From Bacillus sp. B1-b2 (lineage in GTDB: Bacteria; Bacillota; Bacilli; Bacillales; Cytobacillaceae), in contig NZ_WEHU01000007.1 of assembly GCF_009183415.1 (NCBI RefSeq), positions 62,001 through 126,000 on the forward strand: a stretch of DNA of 64,000 nucleotides. Direction: 5' to 3'. The notes beneath the pieces were generated by a model. That model did not search any database and was not told the DNA's origin. It was given only the letters and a program-made list of their open reading frames with translations. Position numbers and translations under genes: made by a program. Positions 24,657-34,998 of the stretch are shown here, in pieces (the first letter of the stretch is position 1; each line of letters starts with the position of its first letter).

Positions 24657-27600
24657 CTAATCAACCCAATTTATTGATTTCAAGTCTTGCTCTAGCCATT
24701 TATAAATAATGTCAGTTATTGGTGTATCCTCGAATATATCTAATACTTGACCAGTACGAGTCACACTTAACCACATACAATCATCTCGACGATATTCTTT
24801 AATTTTTTTACCAATTTCATAGATAATATTATCATCAAGATGAAAATCATCTGAATCTTCTTTTGTAAATTGGATATCTAAAATAAAATCTTTATAATCT
24901 GATGGCAAAGGTTCTAAGTGCCAATTTAATCCCGGACCCGCAGAGAATCCATCTGTTTCTTTAGGTGCTTGTAAATCTCCTTTTAGAGTAAAAGGATAAA
25001 GTACAAACTTCCTTAACCTATTTTTTAATAATGGGAAGAATGTTTCAACAATCTCTTTATATCCAATAATCACTTCTTTATAAATTTTTACAGTTCTTAT
25101 ATATAGCTGTTCATCGGAGTAGGCACTCCATACCCAATTGTCTTTAGGATTTTCAATATCCTCCCCAGGTATCGGACATTCTACAACATTAATACCTTTA
25201 ATCTCTAAATTTGCAATGTAATCCTTATACAATGACATTGGAACTCGTTTTTTATTTACATTTATATCTGAAATATTCTGATATTCTTTTTCAATTCTAG
25301 ATTTTATTTCATTTATACTGATACTTTTGGTGTATAAAGAGCCTTTCCTGACTATTTTTAAGGAAGTGCTCCACATTAATTCTTTATAAATTATCTCTGT
25401 ACAGATGGGCAATGCCTTATTTTTAATTATTTTTGTTAATTTACCCCTTAATTCCTCGAATGTCCATCTCCAATACCAACTTGATCTATCACCTGGTCTA
25501 GCTCCTTTATAACTTAGCCAGTCATATTCAATCTTATTTCCATCTAGGATATTGATTTCAGGCAGTTTTTTTCTTCCCCTATACCAAGATATATATAACC
25601 ATTCGTCATCTTTCATTATTCCAATAGGTAGGATAGTTCGATTCATATCCACTGGTGCAATAATATCAGCTAAGATGCCTAAAGATTTTATCCAAGAACT
25701 CATGGTCATTCTAATTTTTTCTCCACATTCTTGTGTTGATAAAGAGGTTATATCATTATGAATTCCCCATTTTTTTATACTTTCCTCTATTAGTACTGAA
25801 GCAAAACCTGGTACCTTTTCTACAATTTCGCGAAGAATATTGTCAATAGTATCCTCCTTAAATATGGTAATTAGAATAATAAGAGGATATTTCCAGTAAT
25901 CTAAAGTACCCTTTTCAATTATGTGATTAATATTTATCATATTTTCGGATAACGACTTAGCAGCAAACCATTGATTCAATATCGGAAGAACAAATGATAT
26001 GTAACCATTTTCTTCAATAATCAAACCACTGTTTAAGAGACTCCTAACTTCGACAATGTCACCTATTTCAGTCTTTTTAACAGGAACATTTCCACTGCTA
26101 GTACTTATCATAGCTAAATTCATTAGTAACTGATTTGTATTTGATTCATTTATTTCTACATTTTTAAAGGCGTTTTCTATTAAGTATGCTAGTAGTTAGC
26201 CACTGGTATTTGGGATTATATTATTTGTTTTTCTTAAATATAATCCAAGTAAAATCGCGAAAAGAGGACGTTGAATTACTACTTCTATGTCTTTAGGTAG
26301 ATTGTAAAAATGATAAAGTTTTTGCTGATTATTGATAAAATTTACTATCTCTAATGCTTCATCTTCATTCAAACCTTTCATTCTTATCTTTTCAGAGATA
26401 TTAGCAAAAATACTTAATGGTCTGCTTGTAAGGATTATGCAGAGATTATCCCATCTTTCAATAGCAATACGCATATTTTCTAATATATTTGATGCGATTG
26501 ATACTGATACTTCATCCATTCCATCTACTATAATCCAGTATCTTTTTGATTTATCAAGAACTATTTTTTCTAGATACTTTTGAACGTCAATGTCTAATTG
26601 TGCTGCATTTATACTTATCGGAATAGGAAAATCAAATTCATTCTCTGCTCTTAATAACAAATCTAAATAAATCTTATCAATAGCAAAAGATTTACCTAGT
26701 CCAAACTCACCTTCTATTACTACTAATCGTTTTTCGTCAGTTGGCTTTAAATATTCAAAATTATAGTGTTTATTCTCTAAAAAATATAAAGCTTGTTCTT
26801 TATCCAAACCATTTGCCTTAAGTCGTGAAATAGATTTTGCTAAAGTTAGCTTTCTTTGCTCATCTATTATTTTTTTTTTAATACAATATCTCTTTCAAAA
26901 ATCTCATTTACTGCTTCACTAACATGTCTGTAACTTATAGAACTATGATTTTCTACTTTTAAGATCCCACTATGATCTCCTGGAAGAGGAATTCCTCCTG
27001 TCCATTTCGATCTGACAATATGTGGAATGGCGCTGTTTTCTGGCACAATAGTATCCTCTGTTCCAAAGAAAAATTTAAAATCTAAATTAATTGTTTCTAA
27101 ATGCTTTTGCCATAATCTTATCGTTTCATCTAAAAAACTGCTATTAGGCTCTAAAGATGGAATTTGAGCATGCTTGTTTATACTCTTTATTAATTGATTA
27201 TATAAAGCAAATGAAGAACCATTATATGGTGTAGCTAAACTAATCATACCTTTTACATTATGAGTTTGATTATGTTCAAGTTCCTCGAGAATATATCTTA
27301 TAGCTACTAATCCACCCATACTATGACCGATTAATAATACATTTTTATATTGCTTAATTTTTTTCGAGTCAATTTCTCTTTTTAATTCCCTAGCCAAAGT
27401 TTCAATAGTAGTAAAAGGACCTTTTCCAACAGAAAAACTTTTAAATTTACCTAGTTTAAGTTTTTTAATTCCCATTAGAGCCAATAATCCGTTTGCTAAA
27501 TGGAATGTATCATAAGTTATTTCCGCTACATCTACATTTTTAAATGTATCATCAGTTAAAAATAGATCTATCCATGAAATACCATCCTGTTTCCATGTAT

Positions 27601-27730
27601 TATCAGATGCACCAAGTCCATGTATCAGTACGATTAAATTATCATTTTTTATATCATTTTTTTTATGTAACAATAAATTTAACGCCAATTCAAATCCCTC
27701 ATTTATCCATATATAACAAAATGTTAACAC
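24657..27730 (-). pseudogene. alpha/beta-hydrolase fused to STAND NTPase, disrupted twice
   Basis: Three consecutive frames form one protein of about 1020 residues. The first (27730-26867) is a SERAC1/PGAP1-like hydrolase with VLIHGLG and GHSMGG (Ser137). It leaves frame at a run of ten A (minus strand, about 26871-26880); one more A would continue into IIDEQRKLTLAKS and the NTPase (P-loop EGEFGLGKSF, Walker B YWIIVDGMDE). A TAA at 26196 then interrupts the same frame, which reopens at once as LLAYLIENAF and runs to 24657. Hydrolase-STAND fusions are of the anti-phage sensor type. The A10 run could allow slippage, but the TAA makes inactivation likely. Confidence 0.7.
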
Positions 27731-28098
27731 TCATAGTCAATTATACCAAGATATGCTTCATCATTCATTACAATAAGCGAAATACATTGAAACTTCGCTA
27801 TCTTTCAAAATTACTAACTTTCACCATCTCTTTATCTTTTGAAACAAGATTGTAAGTTTGATTAGAGTTCATTATATCAATTTCTATCTGGAACGAAAAA
27901 ATCATAATAATCACCTTGTATAATTATTCTGCTCCCATAGCGACATAAGGAAGAGAAGTTCCAATAATTCAAGGGAAGCACTCATTTGTTTAAGTACATT
28001 TTTTTACAAGCTCTTCTTCTTAACTTAGTATTGGATATATAACACTTTTGCAAAAAAAGACCCCAAGTACTCTACACCCGAGGTCTAAATGTTAATTA
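27731..28098. other. non-coding interval with terminator
   Basis: No supported gene in about 370 bp. An AGACC/GGTCT hairpin at 28058-28086 followed on the minus strand by seven T is the terminator of the leftward reductase gene at 28099. Confidence 0.6.
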
Positions 28099-29742
28099 TT
28101 ATTTGTTCTTCATATAATTTTGGTAATTCTTATTTCCACCAGAAAGATTATATATATCATTAAACCCTAAGTTACGCAAAACATTTTGTGCAGCATTCCC
28201 AGTGACTCCACCATTACAGTAAGTTACGGTTGGTAAGTTACGATCAAGCTCTCTACTTTTCACACGTAATTCACCTAGTGGTATATTTATTGCACTCTCC
28301 ACTTTTGATACATTATGTTGTTTTGGTGCTCTGGTATCAATTACTTGAAGAGCTTCTCCTTTTTCTATTCTCTCCGTTAGTTCCTTTGGTGTAATTAGCT
28401 TATTTTTCTTTTCAATAGCATTTTGCAGAGCCATTCCAGTGTACATTACTGGATCTTTTGTTGTACTGAATGGAGGTGCATAGGCAAGATCTAGATGGAA
28501 TAAATCTTCTGCTTTTGCTTTAAACGTCATTGCTGTTACAAATACATCAATCCGTTTATCTACACCTTCTTCTCCAACTATTTGTACACCTAATATTCTG
28601 CCAGTTTCTCTATCAGCAATTGCTTTAATAACTAATTCTTTTCCTCCGAGGTACTCTGCTCTAGCCGGTTTAATATTATGAAGTATTTCGATATCATAGC
28701 CTTCTTCTAATGCTTCTACTTCATTCATACCTGTTTGACCAACAGCCAAATCAAATACTCTTAAGATACCAGTACCTAAAATACCTCGGTGTTCTAAAGA
28801 ACCTCCCGTTATTACATCTCCAGCTATTCTTCCCATTTTATTAGCTGTACTTCCTAATGGACGATAGATAGGTTTTCCTGTAATAACGGAGTAGCTTTCA
28901 GCAACATCACCAACAGCATAAACATCAGGAAGGTTAGTCTGCATTTTGGAGTTAACTGCAATAGCTCCAGTACTACCAATTTCAACACCGATTTCCTTAG
29001 CCAATTGTGTATTTGGACGAACACCCGTAGCTAATATAACAATATCCGTTTCAATAGCTTTTCCTGATTTAGTTTGTACTTCCTTCTTGCTTATCGCAGT
29101 TACCTCATCATTTAAGATGAGATTGACTCCTTTTTTAACTAAGTGTTCTTCCACTCGTGAAGCGATATCTTTATCCATATGTGCCATTACATGATTACTA
29201 CGTTGTACGATTGTTACCTCTAAACCTCTATGAGTAAGCTGTTCTGCCATTTCTAATCCAATATAGCCAGCTCCTATGATGGTTGCTTTCTTTGGTTGGT
29301 TTGCTTTCATATATTGATCAATAGCTGCTGTATTTTGTATCGTACGAACTTGGAAAACATGCTCTCCATCTACTCCATCAATATCAGGTTTAATTGGAGA
29401 AGCCCCTGTTGCAAAAACCAATACATCATAAGAGTCTTCTTTTATTTCATTTGTATCTAAGTTCTTCACTTGAACTTTCTTCTGCTCGGCATCAATTGTA
29501 GTTACTTCATGACGAGTAAAAATATCTACGTTATATCGCTTTTTAAACCAAGCAGCACTTCTTGGAGTTAATGTTTCCAGATTTTCTACTTCTCCACCTA
29601 GAAAATAAGGAATACCGCATATGGAATAAGAAATGTCATAGTCTGCATTATATAGAGTGATTTCCGCATTTTCATCGTTCCTACGTGCCTTTGCTGCTAC
29701 AGATGTTCCTGCTGCTACAGATCCTATAATTAGTACTTTCAT
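28099..29742 (-). CDS. CoA-disulfide reductase with C-terminal rhodanese (CoADR-RHD)
   Basis: 547 residues from ATG 29742 (GGAGG 8 nt upstream). FAD-binding MKVLIIGSVAAGTSVAAKAR, the redox cysteine Cys42 in YSICGIPYFLGG, an NAD-binding GAGYIGLEMAEQL, dimerisation domain, then a rhodanese domain (about 455-547) with YCNGGVTGN carrying the sulfur-transfer cysteine. Such fusions reduce polysulfides and CoA persulfides with NAD(P)H. It lies 61 nt downstream of arsB on the same strand, so sulfur reduction and arsenite export are linked here. Confidence 0.9.
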   Translation of the reverse strand: MKVLIIGSVAAGTSVAAKARRNDENAEITLYNADYDISYSICGIPYFLGGEVENLETLTPRSAAWFKKRYNVDIFTRHEVTTIDAEQKKVQVKNLDTNEIKEDSYDVLVFATGASPIKPDIDGVDGEHVFQVRTIQNTAAIDQYMKANQPKKATIIGAGYIGLEMAEQLTHRGLEVTIVQRSNHVMAHMDKDIASRVEEHLVKKGVNLILNDEVTAISKKEVQTKSGKAIETDIVILATGVRPNTQLAKEIGVEIGSTGAIAVNSKMQTNLPDVYAVGDVAESYSVITGKPIYRPLGSTANKMGRIAGDVITGGSLEHRGILGTGILRVFDLAVGQTGMNEVEALEEGYDIEILHNIKPARAEYLGGKELVIKAIADRETGRILGVQIVGEEGVDKRIDVFVTAMTFKAKAEDLFHLDLAYAPPFSTTKDPVMYTGMALQNAIEKKNKLITPKELTERIEKGEALQVIDTRAPKQHNVSKVESAINIPLGELRVKSRELDRNLPTVTYCNGGVTGNAAQNVLRNLGFNDIYNLSGGNKNYQNYMKNK

Positions 29743-29802
29743 ATTTATATCCTCCAAAATTAGTATCAATATTACTCTGTATAATTAACAATTCCCGTTC
29801 AT

Positions 29803-31101
29803 TTATGAAAGAATGGAAAGCCACAGATATAAGCCGATTAGAGTTATCAAAAGGGTTGGAATAGTTAAGACAATACCTGTTTTAAAATAAGTTCCCCATG
29901 ATATTTTTACACCTTTTTGAGATAAAACATGGAGCCATAACAACGTTGCTAATGAACCAATTGGTGTAATCTTAGGACCTAAATCAGATCCAATAACATT
30001 GGCATAAATTAACCCTTCTTTTATTACTCCTGTAGCATTTGTATCTGCAATTGCTAATGCATCAATAAGTACAGTTGGCATATTATTCATTATGGACGAT
30101 ATGATTGCTGCAATGAATCCCATTCCCATGGTTGCAACAAACAATCCTTGGTCTGCAGCTGCTTGAATAACACTAGATAGCAGGTCTGTTAAACCTACAT
30201 TACGCAATCCATAAATTACGACATACATTCCAATAGAGAAGAATACAATTGCCCACGGAGCACCCTTTACTACTTTCTTAATAGATACAGCAGCGCTTCT
30301 TCTTGCAAATACAAGGAAAATAATCGCAATTACACCTGCTATGATTGAGACTGGAATAGACAGGAATTCACTCACGAAATAGCCAATAAGTAAAACAGCT
30401 AAAATCATCCAAGATAAACGAAACATCTTTAAATCTTTTATTGCTTCTTGTGGTACTTTTAATTGATTTAAATCATAAACCTTTGGAATTCTTTTACGGA
30501 AATATAAGTACAACACCAGGATACTTGCTATTAAAGAAAAAATATTTGGCACAATCATTCTGGATGCATATTCTACAAATCCGATATCAAAGAAATCAGC
30601 AGAAACAATGTTGACCAAATTACTAACAACTAAAGGTAATGATGTAGTGTCTGCTATAAAACCACTTGCAATGATAAACGGAAAAACCATTTTCTCGTCT
30701 AACTTTAAAGCTCTAACCATCGCTAAAACGATTGGTGTTAAAATTAGTGCTGCCCCATCGTTTGCAAAAAACGCTGCAACAATAGCACCTAAAATAGCAA
30801 CGTAAACAAACATCTTGAGTCCATTACCACCAGCAACTCTTGCCATATGTAAAGCTGCCCATTCAAAAAATCCTATTTCATCTAAGATTAAAGAAATAAT
30901 AATGATTGCGACAAATGCAAGTGTTGCATTCCAAACAATTCCAGTTACGTCAATGACATCATTGAAATCAACTACACCAACAAGAAGAGCTAATATTGCC
31001 CCGCCACATGCTGACCAACCAATCGAAAGATTTTTCGGTTGCCAGATAACTAATGTCAGTGTTACTAAAAAGATAATTATTGCTAATATAGTTTGTAACA
31101 A
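29803..31101 (-). CDS. arsB: ArsB arsenite efflux permease
   Basis: 432 residues, twelve membrane helices. Start TTG 31101 with GGAGGT 8 nt upstream. The sequence follows the Gram-positive ArsB type (for example [51 protein letters not shown]). It exports arsenite or antimonite as a secondary pump. It directly follows an ArsR gene. Confidence 0.92.
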   Translation of the reverse strand: MLQTILAIIIFLVTLTLVIWQPKNLSIGWSACGGAILALLVGVVDFNDVIDVTGIVWNATLAFVAIIIISLILDEIGFFEWAALHMARVAGGNGLKMFVYVAILGAIVAAFFANDGAALILTPIVLAMVRALKLDEKMVFPFIIASGFIADTTSLPLVVSNLVNIVSADFFDIGFVEYASRMIVPNIFSLIASILVLYLYFRKRIPKVYDLNQLKVPQEAIKDLKMFRLSWMILAVLLIGYFVSEFLSIPVSIIAGVIAIIFLVFARRSAAVSIKKVVKGAPWAIVFFSIGMYVVIYGLRNVGLTDLLSSVIQAAADQGLFVATMGMGFIAAIISSIMNNMPTVLIDALAIADTNATGVIKEGLIYANVIGSDLGPKITPIGSLATLLWLHVLSQKGVKISWGTYFKTGIVLTIPTLLITLIGLYLWLSILS

Positions 31102-31116
31102 AGCTGTTAACCTCCA

Positions 31117-31446
31117 TTAATTACATATAATTCTTAAACCCTTTTCCTCTAGCCATAGTAATTTTTCTCTCTGACTTGGAACATGTTTTAATAACTCTTT
31201 AACTAATACGTAGTATTCACTTGTTGTGTTTAAAGAATAAACCACCCACTGACCTTTTCTTTGTTCTTTAACAATTCCAAGATCTCGCATCTTCCGTAAA
31301 TGCTGGCTAATAGAAGGTTGTGACATATTAAAAAGTTCAACAAATTCACAGACACAACACTCCTGTTCATCCAACATGCTTACCATAGATAATCTTGTTT
31401 TATCTCCTAAAAGCTTTAATACATTTGCAGTATCCTTTATATCCAT
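31117..31446 (-). CDS. arsR: ArsR arsenic-responsive repressor
   Basis: 109-residue winged-helix protein. EQECCVCEFVELFNMSQPSIS places the ArsR metal site (C-V-C) at the start of the recognition helix. It lies 15 nt upstream of arsB and should repress that operon until arsenite binds. The usual ribosome site is unusually far from the ATG. Confidence 0.9.
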   Translation of the reverse strand: MDIKDTANVLKLLGDKTRLSMVSMLDEQECCVCEFVELFNMSQPSISQHLRKMRDLGIVKEQRKGQWVVYSLNTTSEYYVLVKELLKHVPSQREKLLWLEEKGLRIICN

Positions 31447-31613
31447 TACAGTTGCCAGATTTATTTACCTCCCTTAGTATCTTCAAAAAAAAATGGTACT
31501 CATGTAACCAATCAAAGATATTAATGAAGAACTCATTTGCGTATATAATTATATGCTTATATGTTAATTATAAAAAAAGTTAATGTCAACCACATTAACC
31601 CTTATTATTTTAT

Positions 31614-31952
31614 TTATTCACAAGAAATACGCATTCCGTTTTCCTCAAGCCAAATAAATTTTTCATTTTGATTTGGAATGTAATTTAAAATGTTTTTAAT
31701 CATAGGGAAATATTGATTTCCTTGCTCTAGAGAATAGATAACCCATTTGCCTTTTCTTTGCTCTTTAACCAGACCAGCATCTTTTAATTTTCTCAAATGT
31801 TGACTTATAGCTGGCTGTGACATTTGAAACACATCCACAAATTCACATACACAGCAGTCATTTATCATTAGCATTCCCATTATGGATAACCTTGTCTTAT
31901 CACCTAGTAGTTTCAAAATATTCGCAATAGTATCTATTTGTTCAATAGTCAT
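31614..31952 (-). CDS. arsR: second ArsR-family repressor
   Basis: 112 residues, paralogous to the protein at 31117: NDCCVCEFVDVFQMSQPAIS has the same arsenite-binding cysteines and the proteins end alike (WLEENGMRISCE versus WLEEKGLRIICN). An AT-rich gap of about 170 bp separates them. It may have been duplicated with the ars block and could control the upstream flavoprotein operon or arsB. Confidence 0.88.
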   Translation of the reverse strand: MTIEQIDTIANILKLLGDKTRLSIMGMLMINDCCVCEFVDVFQMSQPAISQHLRKLKDAGLVKEQRKGKWVIYSLEQGNQYFPMIKNILNYIPNQNEKFIWLEENGMRISCE

Positions 31953-32065
31953 GTATAATCATCCGTTCCATTTGAATTACCTTTATACTAAATGGAGTAG
32001 TCATAGTATGCAAGAAAATAAGAGTTAGTTAAACTCTTATTTTCTCTTTTCAATAGTATATTTAA

Positions 32066-32275
32066 TTAATGAGCTATTTCCTTCTCTAATTCGCAATAAG
32101 CTCGAATGAAATTACTATAGGATATAGATCCAAGTGTATTTTCTTTATTGCTAAATAATCTTGCAAAAGCCTTCTCTCTTGCTAATTCAATGGAAACTTC
32201 CAAACTATTCATGATTAATTTCAAGTAAGCTTTAAAATAATCTTTACTTAGATTGCCACCTTTATTTATAACCAT
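32066..32275 (-). CDS. small hypothetical protein
   Basis: 69 residues, mostly helical (DYFKAYLKLIMNSLEVSIEL). No family recognised. It follows the flavoprotein gene by 22 nt on the same strand and is likely the last gene of the MarR-GNAT-flavoprotein operon. Confidence 0.5.
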   Translation of the reverse strand: MVINKGGNLSKDYFKAYLKLIMNSLEVSIELAREKAFARLFSNKENTLGSISYSNFIRAYCELEKEIAH

Positions 32276-32297
32276 ATATAACCCTCACTCTTAATTA

Positions 32298-33668
32298 TTA
32301 GGAGCAACACGAATTCGTCTCACAACTATTATTAGGTGTAATATTAGAGAAACTCACGCTACAAACCCCTGTCTCAGGTAAATCTAGCTCTACTTTTTCA
32401 GAAGATTCTATATCTCCTGCCATAAATGCTGCTATTGAACGTACCTGTTCATATCCTGTAGCCATTAAGAAGGTTGGAGCTCGACCATAGCTTTTAGATC
32501 CAACAATATATAGATTCTTCTCAGGCTGCCTCAATTCTTTTTCACCATGTGGACGAACTGTTCCACAGCTATGCAAATTAGGATCAATTAAAGGAGAAAT
32601 TGCCTCTACACTTTCAGTAGCAAAATCAACTTTTGTACGTAATTCATTTAAAAAAGAGTAACTAGGTCGATTTCCTGTATTGACAATAACTTCATCAATC
32701 GATTCAATTTCCAGCTTTACACCGTTCACTTCTCCTATAATATTTAGCGTTGAGGTATTATTCCTTTTTATCAACTGATCTACTCTAAAGGAAGTGTGTA
32801 CTTGAACGATCCCTTTATCCACCAATCCATGAATCCTGCTGCCTAATAATCCTCTTGCTTCTAAGGCATCCTTTTCCTCTCCACCATATGCATCCTCTAC
32901 CCGTTCTTTGCGGATAATCCATATAATTTCTGTTTTAGGGTTCTTTTCCTTTAAAATCCCTAATTCTAATAAAGCATTAATGGCAGAGTGACCGCTTCCT
33001 ATAACTGCTACTTTCTTATTTTTGTAGCGGTTTATACTTTCTCCCAAGATATCAGGTAACCCATAAAAAATGTTGTCCTTCAGGGATTTTTCTGATTCTA
33101 ACCAAACTCCATTGGAGTTAGCTGGATTAGGATTTCCCCATGTACCAGTAGCATCAATGACAGCTCTTGACTCAAGAACTTGAATAGTCCCTTTATACTC
33201 TGTATAAATAACAAATGGGACATTCTCTCTGTTAGCTGTCTTCATTTTATCGGTATTTTTTTTGGCTATAGAAATGACTTTTGTATTTAAAGCTATTACT
33301 TCTTGTAATTCTGGAATCTTTGATAAAGGGATTAAATAATTTTCCACGAGTTCTTTACCAGTAGGTATTTCCTCAAGATTCGGTTGTTCCCATCCATCTC
33401 TCTCTAATAAAGTAGATGCTGCTTTATCGATGTTGTATTTCCATTGTGAGAATAGTTTTATATGCTTCCAAGTAAGGATGTTTGCTCCCACTTCTGTTCC
33501 AGCTTCTAGAACAATCACTTTTTGCTTATATTGAATCAAATGAGCTGCAGCAGCTAAACCTACAGGACCTGCCCCAATAATAGCAATAGGTAGTTCTTTA
33601 CTGATAGTTGTATTTTCTTGAGTTTCATCCGATGGCTGACAGCAAGATGATAAGATAAAATCAGACAT
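32298..33668 (-). CDS. FAD-dependent oxidoreductase of ars operons
   Basis: 456 residues. FAD site PIAIIGAGPVGLAAAAHLI, second nucleotide site KVAVIGSGHSAINALLEL, and late INTGNRPSYSF. Cysteine-rich ends (SSCCQPSD at the start and SCETNSCCS at the end) could bind arsenic or other soft metals. It belongs to the monooxygenase-like flavoproteins placed in arsenic operons (ArsO-like); the exact reaction is not established. Start overlaps the end of the GNAT gene region with only 1 nt between. A truncated start of a second copy remains at 42579. Confidence 0.8.
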   Translation of the reverse strand: MSDFILSSCCQPSDETQENTTISKELPIAIIGAGPVGLAAAAHLIQYKQKVIVLEAGTEVGANILTWKHIKLFSQWKYNIDKAASTLLERDGWEQPNLEEIPTGKELVENYLIPLSKIPELQEVIALNTKVISIAKKNTDKMKTANRENVPFVIYTEYKGTIQVLESRAVIDATGTWGNPNPANSNGVWLESEKSLKDNIFYGLPDILGESINRYKNKKVAVIGSGHSAINALLELGILKEKNPKTEIIWIIRKERVEDAYGGEEKDALEARGLLGSRIHGLVDKGIVQVHTSFRVDQLIKRNNTSTLNIIGEVNGVKLEIESIDEVIVNTGNRPSYSFLNELRTKVDFATESVEAISPLIDPNLHSCGTVRPHGEKELRQPEKNLYIVGSKSYGRAPTFLMATGYEQVRSIAAFMAGDIESSEKVELDLPETGVCSVSFSNITPNNSCETNSCCS

Positions 33669-33669
33669 A

Positions 33670-34197
33670 TTAATTACTCTCCTTTGTATTTAACAAATAG
33701 TAATCTTGATCAAAAAGCAACTTTTCCATTATCATTACATCTACAAATTTGCCTCTTAATCTTCCTTGATTTTTAAATAATCCAACCTCCCTATAGTTTA
33801 GTTTTCGGTATAAACCTTGGCCTAAAGTATTTATAGGAAATGTAGAGAGCACTAGTTTGTAGAAATCCTGTGATTTTGCTTCTTCTTCTAAGACATGTAA
33901 TAGTTGCTGTCCTAGTCCTTGGCCCCTAAATCCCCTATGTATATATATGGATATTTCTCCTACGCAATCATAAGCAGCCCTACTATTGTATGGGTTAATC
34001 GAAGCCCACCCCATAATTTCTCCTTGTTCATTGGTTGCTACGAAAGCACAATATCTTCCATTATGAAGATTAAAACAATTGTAAATATAGTTTTCGTCTT
34101 TAGATTCTTCTTCAAAGCTGGCTATTCCATCTTCAATTCCTTGATTATAAATCTCTAATATAGCCGATAAATCCCTTTTCTCTACTTTCCTAATCAT
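33670..34197 (-). CDS. GNAT acetyltransferase (ArsN-like), copy 1
   Basis: 175 residues with the GNAT acetyl-CoA pattern IHRGFRGQGLGQQLLHVLE and IRKVEKRDLSAILEIYNQGIEDG at the start, as in phosphinothricin-acetyltransferase/ArsN proteins. ArsN enzymes acetylate and detoxify organoarsenicals such as methylarsenite or arsinothricin. The ars operon context supports that; other substrates remain possible. The second copy at 42581 is about 85-90% identical by eye. Confidence 0.85.
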   Translation of the reverse strand: MIRKVEKRDLSAILEIYNQGIEDGIASFEEESKDENYIYNCFNLHNGRYCAFVATNEQGEIMGWASINPYNSRAAYDCVGEISIYIHRGFRGQGLGQQLLHVLEEEAKSQDFYKLVLSTFPINTLGQGLYRKLNYREVGLFKNQGRLRGKFVDVMIMEKLLFDQDYYLLNTKESN

Positions 34198-34266
34198 TTT
34201 TCCATCCCCTTAATTGACTTTTTCATTAATTGACTTTATCAACTATATTGTTTAATGAAGGCCACC

Positions 34267-34725
34267 TTATTTGGTGGCACAACTACCTAACCCATTATTT
34301 TTGTTCATTGCAACCAATAGCAAACTTAGACTTTCTAAAACCTGTTGATGCTTATCTTCCTGTATGTGCTCGAAAATATTACCGAGATACTCCATCATTT
34401 GATTGGAAATTTCATCTGCTTTCGATTCCCCTTCATCTGTAAGTGACAAAAGGACATATCTTCTATCATTAGGGTCTGGAACTCTTGAGATGAAGTGAAG
34501 CTCAACCAATTTATTAACCTGACGACTTAAAAGTCCTGTATCCATGATTAACTTTTCTGCCAATGTCTGTAGAGATATATTCGGACTCTTACTTAACTCA
34601 TAGACAATGTGACTTTGCGATACTGTAATTCCACAACAGTCAGAACCATCTTTCTGAAGAAGTCCAAAGTCCCTTACCAACTGTTGTAACAACTCACGTA
34701 TTTGAATTTTATCCTGGGTTTTCAT
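34267..34725 (-). CDS. MarR-family regulator, copy 1
   Basis: 152 residues: winged-helix with QTLAEKLIMDTGLLSRQVNKL and wing DPNDRRYVLLSL. A paired cysteine motif DGSDCCGITVSQ sits before the DNA-binding part and may be the inducer or metal-thiol sensor; another cysteine lies in the GSCATK end. It leads the GNAT-flavoprotein operon and likely represses it; AATTGAC repeats surround both its ends. Confidence 0.85.
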   Translation of the reverse strand: MKTQDKIQIRELLQQLVRDFGLLQKDGSDCCGITVSQSHIVYELSKSPNISLQTLAEKLIMDTGLLSRQVNKLVELHFISRVPDPNDRRYVLLSLTDEGESKADEISNQMMEYLGNIFEHIQEDKHQQVLESLSLLLVAMNKNNGLGSCATK

Positions 34726-34998
34726 ATATTATCGCCTCTACACTAAATGATAACGTCATTAATTGATATTGTCAAATGTTAAACTTCCTAATTCTTATGA
34801 GACATAAGAAACAGTTTCAAAAAGGTTCCTTTTTAGGTCTACAAATGATAGACTATGCTTAATAATGGTATGAAAGATGAAGATAAAATATTTATATCAA
34901 AAGTAATTCTTCGAAATTTAGAAAAATCATTAATAAAATCTAGATATATATCGATATTAATTTCTCTTATCGAATTTTAATTTAGAAGGAGTTAGAAT

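Noticed and set aside
26196..26198. Selenocysteine at the internal stop of the STAND gene
   Set aside because: The stop is TAA, not TGA, and no hairpin follows.
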